Assembly: GCA_963978905.1 (NCBI GenBank)
Contig: OZ022260.1
Span: 38,314,259-38,378,258 of the forward strand
Length of the DNA: 64,000 nucleotides
Origin: Trichostrongylus colubriformis
Taxonomy: Eukaryota; Nematoda; Chromadorea; Rhabditida; Trichostrongylidae
Reading direction: 5' to 3'
The translations under genes were made by a program, and so were the position numbers. Positions 35,146 through 50,051 of this stretch are shown here, piece after piece. The notes under the pieces are model-generated. The model was not told the origin of the DNA and searched no databases. It saw only the letters and a program-made list of their open reading frames with translations. Every line of letters starts with the position of its first letter. Position 1 is the stretch's first letter.

Positions 35146-35849
35146 TCTGCAAGAGCAAGGTTTGTTCTCAAAATGCAATTGTTGGTGAACTGCCTCAACT
35201 GCCATCAAAATTTTTCCACCTGTTCCTCAAAGAACTTCCTTTTTTTGATAGCACCACCGTTGTTCAATATGTGACGATCAGTCACGAAGGTTGCCGGTTC
35301 CTAGACAGTGACATCGGTTAGATGCTTTTCTTGGAGATCTAATGACAGGGATCTTTCGGGAGGTGTGAGCGGAGAGTTCAATTATCGTCTCAAACGATTA
35401 GTCCTTGCTGTTTAGCAGCAATACATTCCTCAAACGTCTGGCTGATTCCGTCGCCTTCTGGTTAGGAGCACTCCGCCCACATCTCTGGAAATATGACCCC
35501 TTCTGACAACGCAATACCAACATAACGTGACGGTACGGCAGTTCGTTTAAGAATCAGTGCACGTTGGGGAGTTGATTCGAACTGATCGGCAGTAAAGTGA
35601 TCGTAACAGATGAACCTGGAAAAGCAGCAGTTGTCTCTAAGGTCGTTTTCATACTCGGCGACGCTGACGGCAATGACGACGGTTGAGACGCAGGATGTGT
35701 AAGCAACCGCTGCCGGCGTCTCTGTCGTCGTTATTGTAGCGTTACTGCCGGGGGCGTTGTAGAATATGAAAGCAACCTAACGGATTGAACTAAATATGAT
35801 ATGTGGCTACTCTGACATCTTGACAGTTCTTGCATAAGTACATAGCTCT

Positions 35850-36212
35850 GTTACCATATCCCGCTTGCAATGTTCCTGCGAAAAGAAGGAATCTGGCTAA
35901 GATACAGCTTTTCAAAGTGGCGGACACGGGGGGGGGGGGGGGGAGGGCGTTGTCCCAGAATAAATGCCCGCCCCGTCGTCCGCCGTAATCGCAGAGGCGT
36001 TGTGGGAACAGAGCTTTCCCACTCTCCGTCTTCAACCATGGTGGACGACGAGGCGGGCACTTACTCTAAGGTCCCCCTGCCACTTTGACGCGCTGCACCT
36101 TAGCCGAATTCCGACTTTTTCGCGTGAAACTTCGCGTGCAACCTTATCAAGCAAATACGACAGAAGTAAATGGGTAATAGAAGAACTCATTTTTCCGTGC
36201 ACGAGTCCCTTA
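35850..36212. mobile_element. MITE family B, copy 2, with long poly-G tract
   Basis: The right arm, read inward from 36212, starts AGGGACTCGTGCACGGAAAA and matches family B copy 1 through ACCCATTTACTTCTGTCG. The left arm is shortened. The inner pair GGCTAAGATACAGC and GGCTAAGGTGCAGC is inverted. A run of 14 G at about 35929 marks the left side and is a likely assembly or slippage trouble spot. Confidence 0.75.
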
Positions 36213-36565
36213 AAGGAGCCGGAAGGGGTCCGAACAACAGGAAGATGCAAAGAAATGAGTATTTTATAACGAACACTGAAGGTTAGAAGCGATAATCGGT
36301 AAAAAAATCCCGGGTTCAAAAGCGCGACGCTGCGGTGTGTATTCGCATCCCATTCACATCCACGAAGCCCTTTCCGAGTTGTCCGCTGTAGGAGACGGGC
36401 CGCGGGCCAACGTTGGTTGTAGCACCTGACTCCTAGCGCAGTGGAGTGACCATTCCCAACTACATTAGCATTCACGTAAGTATATCTAGAAACAATATAA
36501 GAAAGAACAAAGGAAAAAGTAAAGGAAAAAACAAATTTATAATAGGAACATCTCCTGTTAACACC

Positions 36566-39500
36566 ATGCCAGGAGGTCAAATTGGCGAGTTTGTGCAGTG
36601 GCGGCCACTTAACTCGTCCACACTACGTCTGTTCTACCGTAGGCCAAAATTACCCCCTTCTGGTGTCTTTAATTTGTTCGCTCATGATCTTTGTGCTTTT
36701 GTAGCTTTACGTATACGGTAGCCATCGTGATCTACAGTCGATGTCGGCGGCCGCTCAATACGTGTGCATTTGCAAGGCTTCTTTTATTATCGATCTTTTC
36801 CTCTTTGGTATATTACTCGCATATTACTACCACGGGAAGATTTCGAAGCTTATGGTACACTCGAAGGTTTTTTTTAGCAAAATCCTCATGATGCTCATTT
36901 TCTTATTTGGATAGTATTGGCTCGCATTTTGTTGTATTTTGCATTTTTTTTTCGAAAAAGTGTTTTGCTCACTTCCGTCCATGACTCTGAAGTTTCTGCT
37001 TTTGATTTTCCATCAGTACTGCATCATTGTCACATAGAAGACGAATCCACTCTTCTCTGAACGAACTCACTATGTCTATCTAGCTATTCAATTCGAATTA
37101 ATCAACTTTGATGACTAAAAGAGTGGTATAAAATGGTTTGCGAGAGCACTAAAGACGACTGGGACTGAGAAAGCATCAGCAATCGGCAGGGTGTCTAATA
37201 GTTACTGGGATTTCAAGACCGTCCTGAAGCAGATCACCCTCACCCAACGCGACCTATGGTTCTGATTTTTCACAATCGATTTATTGGCATATTTATCGAT
37301 TATAACATTTGTGGACTAATTATGGAGCATTTTTCATCATTTTCTGCTTCCGCAGTGCTTATGAGTAGAGAAAGTTATCTAGAACAAACAATATACATAT
37401 CTCTGTGGGCCATGTATGAAGCGCGTGCAAGACCTATCACTTGGACCGCCGTCAGACTTCGCGATTTTGCGATTGCGATTGCGAATTTTGTGATTTTGCG
37501 GTGTTGCGGTTCCGCACGCGTAACCGTGGATTGCAAAATCAGAATCGCGTGCGAAAGTACGGAACCGCAAATCACTAAATCGCGAAGCCTGGCGACGGCC
37601 TTAGTTGGCGTCGGAAGCAGGGCGTGGCTGCGTGTCTCTGTGTGTCCTCTTATGCCACCCTGCCTCGTTGCCTGCGTCGTCTCTGCATCTGCTCGTGCCA
37701 TTCCGCCTTGCTGCCTATGAACGCAGCCACACCCTATCAGCGCTGAGTATGAATGCGGCCTAACAAGGAATAGGCAGGATTTATATTTAGGAAATACCAA
37801 CAACGCTGAACTAGTGCTCAGTGAGCGGAGACGCAGAACTTCGGAAAGGGCAGACTTTGGCAGTGTATGAAATATTCTCTAAATCGCCTCTGAAACAGCA
37901 ACACTGTCGCAGCTTTCGATTTCTCATTCGCCCTGTGTTACTGTAACCTTCGGTGCAGTCACATCATATGCACTTTCAAAGCGTGGTATGAGAGACATGT
38001 ATTGGTCGTGTGGGTATGGTCCTTGAGTGAATGAATCCACTAGGTACAGTGCATTTCGGAGAGCTTGAAAGGGCGTGGCCTACGGACTTGGGTGAGAGCG
38101 TATCAAAATCCCTCACCCCACCACACACTCTCACTCTCGCTACTCATTGTCAGACCACGCCCCGTCTAGCGCCGTGAAATGGAGGATGTGTGCACTTATA
38201 ACGGAAAATCGCTTCCCGGAGTCACTCGCGGCGCCATCAGCACGACTTGACGAATCGATTGCCTTTGGGAGCCCGGGAGAACGTGGCTGCGTCACCTCTG
38301 CACTTCCACCCAAGCCACACTGCATCGCTTGGAGGCCTGCCATGCCCTGCCAGTGGTACTCGCACCCGTCAAGCCGCTCGCCGCGGGCGGCCACGCGATT
38401 TCCCGTCATAAGTCCACACACCCTGAAATGGACAGTAAGAACCTTGATCGGACGGGGCGGTTATGTCTTTATGATCGTAGTCGACAAGTTGTTACACTTA
38501 TAGCACGAGGAACTCATTTCCGTATTGCCTACGGTCATGATCGGTCATGAACAAGAAGATATCGAATGATATCGTCAACCGATATGAGGATCCATCGATA
38601 GCTATAAATAGGATGCATGATCACAAATTTAAAAAATCCTCATCACAACACCTTTTTATGGCATTTTCTGTGAACGTTTGCATATATTGCTGGTGTTTCT
38701 TCATTCCACATACAGAACATAATCGTAAACGAGCACGACGAGGTGGCTGGAATGGCATTTCAAACGCGTAAAATCGATACCCAGTTCACATAGATAGCAC
38801 GGTCAATATCCAGGTATCATATGCACACTCTGCTGTCCAAAACGGTGCAGATTAGAAAAGAGGGATGCAATCCTAAGTGGGAAGGGGGGGAGGAAGGGCA
38901 CGTGGAAATCAGGCATGCATAATGCCTTCACATGACTGACGTGTCATATATTCAATGTATGGTGATGCTGTGGGATGAAGGTGGTGTAGTGGAAGGTGGC
39001 GCACTCTCACTTTCGCGGTGCAGGGATCAAATCCCGTGTCAATCCCGACTAGGCCAACAAACCCTTTGTCTCTTCGGAGTAGGCGAACTGGTACCAGATG
39101 TGTCTGACAGCACAGAAGCAGTGATTTGTACATCGGCCGGCCGCCGTAAGCTGTGTAGGCGTAATCGCATTCATCTACCACAACGATGCTGAATGGAACT
39201 AGAATGGGTGGTGCATCCCGAAAGGGGATTGTCTAACGCCAGAACCGTAGCCTTTTTATCCTTTTATGATGGAATCATGGAACTAAACTAATGGGATAAC
39301 CTAAGCAAGCTCAAGAAGTTGCAAAGTAGTAGATGAGGCATTAGAACTCTTCTGCTCTTGTGGGAATTGTGATCTAACCACACTTGGAATGTTTCATGGG
39401 CATTTATAAGCTCCCATCTGAATACTTTCCACCGTTTAGTGGAATTTGGTTCCCACATCATATCCATATCGAGTACTACTATGTTCTCCATTGTTTCATG

Positions 39501-39830
39501 ACTTTCACAGAGTTCCATTGTCTATGGATCGCAGATAAGACATTCACTTTCCACATGGACGTCTCCCTTCGTTATTGCTTCTCGGTGTATGGAACAACTT
39601 GGACTCACCTCAGACGGCTCCTTTTGCTGCTCGCCGTTTCTCGTGGACGATTCCATGCGAATGGGATCGAAGGCTCGGTTGTACGGGGCTTATCCCAACG
39701 TGGCATGCACACTGGTATCTACGGATCCGCATTCTGGAATGATATGTTTGCCATCTGAGGTTCGAAGCAAAATGGGACCGGCTGTTGCGCTTATCTGTAA
39801 TTCGAGTGAACGGCGTGAAATCAAATAATG
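36566..39830 (+). CDS. Possible unrecognised gene; only the last exon is convincing
   Basis: Segments that read like exons in order are 36566-36719 (CACCATG start, MPGGQIGEFVQWRPLNSS), 38437-38550 (LYDRSRQVVTLIARGTHFRI), 38716-38770 (NIIVNEHDEVAGMAFQTR) and 39534-39830. The last is described separately. I could not make all junctions agree in phase, and MITEs occupy much of the space. It could be a real small gene, a gene fragment or a captured exon in a repeat. I do not recognise the product. Confidence 0.25.
37443..37603. repeat. GC-rich palindromic repeat, family F copy
   Basis: Left CGCCGTCAGACTTCGCGATTT and right AAATCGCGAAGCCTGGCGACGG are inverted relatives. Inner GCGGTTCCGCACGCG and CGCGTGCGAAAGTACGGAACCGC continue the symmetry. 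It abuts family C at 37597, suggesting nesting. Confidence 0.75.
37597..37762. mobile_element. MITE family C, copy 1
   Basis: The left end GGCCTTAGTTGGCGTCGG runs into GCAGGGCGTGGCTGCGTG. The right end is the inverse of a GGCCGCATTCATACTCAGCG-like sequence followed by ATAGGGTGTGGCTGCGTTC. Relatives are at 42383-42560, 57299-57455 and 59587-60010. Confidence 0.75.
38044..38185. mobile_element. MITE family A, copy 4
   Basis: Begins GTACAGTGCATTTCGGAGAG and ends in the inverse of the family terminus (GCGCCGTGAAATGGAG). It includes GGGCGTGGCCTACGGACTTG. It is directly followed by the E-type element at 38188. Confidence 0.85.
38188..38434. mobile_element. MITE family E (D-like ends), copy 1
   Basis: The left end GATGTGTGCACTTATAACGG, then AAAATCGC, is matched in inverse by GCGATTTCCCGTCATAAGTC, then CACACACC, at the right. 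The body includes CCTGCCATGCCCTGCCAGTG. A relative is at about 41500-41760. Confidence 0.75.
38970..39060 (+). other. tRNA-derived SINE-like element with A and B boxes
   Basis: The A box TGGTGTAGTGGA at about 38982 and B box GGGATCAAATCCC at 39023-39035 are about 40 bp apart, a tRNA-gene geometry. The T-arm stem (GGGAT/ATCCC) is perfect. A convincing anticodon arm and acceptor stem are lacking, so it is more likely a SINE head than a functional tRNA. Confidence 0.55.
39534..39830 (+). CDS. Well-preserved orphan terminal exon, unknown product
   Basis: After an acceptor ending GATCGCAG, 98 codons stay open to a TAA stop, with gene-like codon use. Parts read MEQLGLTSDGSFCCSPFLVD, SKARLYGAYPNVACTLVS and ICLPSEVRSKMGPAVALICN. 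No signal peptide or transmembrane helix is evident in this piece. I do not recognise the family. Upstream exons are uncertain, so it could be the 3' end of a small gene or a displaced gene fragment. Confidence 0.5.
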
Positions 39831-40635
39831 AGGCTCTCTACGGTAATATGCAGACATTTTGGCACTCTACTGTGCATCAGAAGTTCTTTACAGAAATTTT
39901 CGGGTGTGTACTAAATCCATGGTGACCGCGCCTGGGGTGCCGCGCCAGTGGGCGGGCATGCGACATCGCATACGTCGCCACCGAGTTAGCAAGAAACGGA
40001 ACTGGAAACTTGAAGGGAGAAAAATCGAAAGTGTCTAGCGAGCTTAGCTCATCTTTCTTATTAAGTTGATTACCTTTTTCGTTTCATACTATTCGTTTTG
40101 TTCTCTCATGAATCTAGCTCATTTAGAAGACCCTCATCTGCACTGCTTCATTTCATGCCTTGTGAGCAAAGGCTCATGGTCTCCGTGATACACTGGGAAT
40201 GTCGTCGAAGTGAGAAGGGATTGAGGATGGCCCATCCTTGACATAACGAAAAATAGAGAAATGAAATAGTGTGTGGGGTAAAAATATGAAGCATGTTGTT
40301 CGACGTAACAGGGGAAACTGAGGCGAGGAATAAATTTGCGCTCCATTCAATCCGATGGCACCCCCGGTTCGTCGCGTCGCTTGCCGCACAGTCCGCCGCG
40401 CGCGGCGTGCGCGACGCTGAGCTGCCGGGGCACGATAGAAGGATCGCCTGTCTCCCTTTGGAAAGTCACCAGCAGTAGTATTCCTGGAAGACGTACCCTT
40501 GCTTATGTAGCGTTCATAGTGTTGTAAATCGCGTTTTTAAGGAAATTTGAGATTGGTAGAGAATGATTCGCTCGTTTCGCGTCATCTACGACATGCAGAA
40601 TTAAATACGTATCGATTTCGAAATCCTGCCCAGTC

Positions 40636-40884
40636 GGGTGTGTACCCTTATGTCAGGATTTCGCACGACGACGAGCGGAATGCGATGCAGTGTGTGCGAG
40701 CTATGGCGTCGCTATAGTTGGGTCTTAGAACGATTGCACTGTAATGCTAGGGGCGCGATACGCAGTTGACTTGTAATCGCTTCGGGACCCAACAACATGG
40801 CGCCTTTAGCTCGTTCGCATTGTTTCGCTTGCGACATGCCGCGGTGCGAAATCCTGACATAGGGTACACACCCTGCTCAGTCAA
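40636..40884. mobile_element. MITE family G (about 27-bp terminal inverted repeats)
   Basis: The left end GGTGTGTACCCTTATGTCAG, then GATTTCGCAC, is mirrored by GTGCGAAATCCTGACATAGG, then GTACACACC, at the right. The interior carries a second inverted pair, TTGGGTCTTAGAACGATTGC against GCTTCGGGACCCAA. No coding is seen. Confidence 0.85.
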
Positions 40885-41031
40885 GTACATCAGAGAAATG
40901 AAGATTCCACATTTCCGTATTTCCACTAGAGCACATTTTCCCGCTTCTTCTGATCGATACGTATCTTATCTTTTCCCACAATTCCGCATTTCTACAGAAG
41001 CGCAAGTTCCACCACAATGAATTAAATGAAC

Positions 41032-41209
41032 TACAGTCCATTTCCCAAAAACTGAGTAGGCGTGTCCTACGGACTTGTATAAACGTGTATCAAACTCTCT
41101 CAATTCTCTCACCACGCCACACACTCTCACTCTCGCCACGTACTCTCACTCTCGCCATTCACCCAAGTTCGAAGGACACGCCCAATCAGTTTTCGGGAGA
41201 TGGACTATA
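41032..41209. mobile_element. MITE family A, copy 5
   Basis: Begins TACAGTCCATTTCCCAAAAA and ends in the inverse TTTTCGGGAGATGGACTATA. Arms include GGCGTGTCCTACGGACTTG. The terminal part differs from the consensus beyond CATTT, so it is a diverged subfamily member. Confidence 0.82.
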
Positions 41210-41385
41210 CTAGTTCCGCCGCCTTATTTTCTTTCCTTTCTTAAGCGCGTCCCTCTTCGAAGGTACGCATTGCGATAATCGAATAGCTGACGGATTGCAA
41301 TAGGGCAGCACATCATTGGCCAGCTATCCAGTTGCACCCTTTTTGGCGTAGGTACGAGTGGGTGTGACGCAATGACGGCGCACCA

Positions 41386-41483
41386 TGACCATTTCACAGC
41401 GCTAGGTAGGGCGTGGCCTGAGTGGGGTAGGTGAGTATGTGTGGAGGCCACGCCCAATCGAGCGCTCCGAAATGGACTGTACA
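41386..41483. mobile_element. MITE family A, copy 6 (short)
   Basis: The ends GACCATTTCACAGCGCT and GAGCGCTCCGAAATGGACTG flank only about 60 bp containing GGGCGTGGCC and GGCCACGCCC. Part of the centre is deleted. It lies beside an E-type element, as copy 4 does. Confidence 0.82.
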
Positions 41484-41499
41484 CTAATCTGCCTTTTAT

Positions 41500-41760
41500 T
41501 CGCGAAAAGTGCATTCAGTTCGCTTATTGCCTGAGAATGTCGAATTTCCGCTTCGCGACGGTGCACTCGCAGCGCCACCAATACGACTCGCCGTATCGAT
41601 TGCCCTTGTGAGCCGTCCGAGCGTGACTGCTTCACGTCTGCGCTTCCACTCATGCCACACTGCCTCGCTCGAAGGCTGCCATGCCCTGCCAGCGGCACTC
41701 GCACCCACCGCGCCGCTCGTCGCGCGCGGAAATTCGACCTCGTGACCTCACCCGATTCGA
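41500..41760. repeat. MITE family E, copy 2
   Basis: About 200 bp from ATTTCCGCTTCGCGACGG to GAAATTCGACCTCGTGACC is colinear with 38210-38410. Shared words include CTGCCATGCCCTGCCAG, CACTCGCACCC and ATCGATTGCC. Confidence 0.7.
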
Positions 41761-42382
41761 ACCAGCGCCATGCCCATTTTTCTGTGGCTCCCAGGAATTT
41801 TCTGGCTCAGGCTTGGGCACTGTTTGTCATTCGTTGACGCTGTAGTTTCGCCGGATGGGGGGAGATTCACACAAGGGATGGTCCCGTAACACCACAAACT
41901 GCTAGTTGATTGCATGCGGACACCGGTCATACTCTCTCCTAGCTTTATATTGTGAGCTTTGAAACAAGTCCAGATGGCTGGGAGTAAGTAAATTTACCGA
42001 CCTTCGATCACTGAATCAATGTAACGTCTTGCCATGAATGGTTGAAAATCAAAAAAATCAGGCTTATTAACGGGACTTCTACTGCGGATGCAAAACCTAA
42101 AAACTGTTTGCATGACTAGATTTTCCTTCTAGCTCCTTGCCATTAATCTTCGAGGAGTCTATTTTCCCGAAGTGGATTAGAAACTCTTTGTCTCAGTCGA
42201 CCTAGATGCATAACATTGAAGTAGCGAATGCCTTCTTTCGCAAGTGAATAAGGAATAAATTCTTGGCAACGTTTGGAATAAGCTCATTTTCTTCACGGCA
42301 ACTTTGCGAGAGGCGATTACGGACATCTGTGTGGACGCAAAGCAATGGCAAATTTCGTTGCTACCACATGGATGGTGCGTAA

Positions 42383-42560
42383 GGCCGCGGTCATACTCAC
42401 CACCGGCAGGGCGTTGCTGCGTTCACAGGGAGCGAGGATAAGTGGCACGGGGGAGGTGCAGCGATGACGCACGCAACGAGGCACGGTGGCATAGGTGGAG
42501 ACGCAGAGGTACGCAGCCACACCCTGCCCCCCCGCACCGCAAAGTATGAGCGTGGCCTAA
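42383..42560. mobile_element. MITE family C, copy 2
   Basis: The left end GGCCGCGGTCATACTCACC runs into GGCAGGGCGTTGCTGCG. The right end is CGCAGCCACACCCTGCC then CGCAAAGTATGAGCGTGGCC, inverted relative to the left. Confidence 0.8.
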
Positions 42561-43272
42561 GTCGATATCAGTGTGAGACCGGTTAACCTTCCATCCTCTT
42601 GGCGTCATCTGTGTAGTTTCTTACAGTTGGTCTGAGTACACCTTAATTTTACTATTCAAATAAGATCTCTTCCACAACTTCCTAACTGATACTTTTTGCG
42701 AAGCTCAAATAATCACCACGTGATCTCTCCTACAGTTTCCTAACTGATTTTCTTTAGGATCTTTCGAATTCTGTGGCCTACATTCAGAACACCAGCTCCC
42801 GCTCTGAAATAGTCAAAGCAGAATGAAAGGTGTCGATATTACCTACCACAATTCCGGTACATGCATTAATGCAGATCTTCTTATTTGTCCCCTATTACTC
42901 ATCAGCGCTCAGCCATAGATAGAAAGACCAGTATGTCCAAACTTTATGAACAAAATCTTAAACCACGTAGATCGCATTGAACCGGAACCGGGAAATACAA
43001 TACAAAAAAGAAAATACACATGCGAGAAGGCCTCATTATGAGGGTCAAGATCACTGTAAAATTCAGAAAAACATCAAGAGGTTCAATGGTAAACATACAC
43101 AAAACACATCCACATGGGTGAGAACAAACAACATAGCAAACCAAGTAAAGAAGTGGGCCTTCGGAAAGTGATCAAAGTGAAGAAGAGGTGTAAAGTTATC
43201 TCATGGCGCCCACCGCTTCACACAATTCAAAACTCAACAAAAAATTTGTATCATACAAAATTTTCACGAAAT

Positions 43273-49684
<6,412 letters not shown>

Positions 49685-50051
49685 TACCTAATAATGCATT
49701 GAGTGCTATTCATAACTAACTTTTACAAACTTGCAGAAAAAATAATATTACACAATATCATGGGCAAAAACCCAGTTGAACACATATACTGTAGACCGCG
49801 TACATTTTTACTGCACTAATAAACATTGCGGTGTAGAAAGCACACTATCCTGATGACAGCAAATACCAGCTTTGCCATGAATATCTATACAACTAATTGA
49901 ATAATAGACTAGACCGATTAAGGATTAGTTTTGATTACAGGTTAGCGGTTATATGTACAAGGGGCTTAACTGAGGGGAATTGATACTGTGAGAACAAGCT
50001 AGTAATTGTGAAACACAAATGAGGTACAGCAATCTTAGCTATTGGCTTATA
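49685..50051 (-). promoter_or_regulatory. ABHD-to-spt-16 intercistronic spacer, possible operon junction
   Basis: The hydrolase stop codon and the spt-16 ATG are 367 bp apart on the same strand. An AG preceded by TTATT ends 3 bases before the spt-16 ATG (49688-49694), as expected for a spliced-leader trans-splice acceptor. I see no canonical AATAAA for the hydrolase in the spacer. Operon organisation is inference. Confidence 0.45.

Larger units (their letters stand above)
34162..43272. other. Repeat-rich intergenic interval between UBR4 and spt-16
   Basis: This interval lies between convergent genes. It holds MITEs of families A, B, C, D/E and G, listed separately, a tRNA-like SINE at 38970-39060, and possible exons of an unrecognised gene at 36566-39830. 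Stretches 34170-34970, 35150-35840, 36220-36560, 36900-37430, 37770-38040, 39840-40630 and 42560-43270 show nothing I can name. 40380-40420 is a short CG-rich patch. Confidence 0.7.

Noticed and set aside
36032..36580. 182-codon open frame on the minus strand
   Set aside because: It covers one arm of a family B MITE and adjacent repeat DNA. No protein family or splice structure supports it.
38970..39060. Functional tRNA gene
   Set aside because: A and B boxes are good, but I cannot pair a proper anticodon arm or acceptor stem. It is more likely a SINE head.
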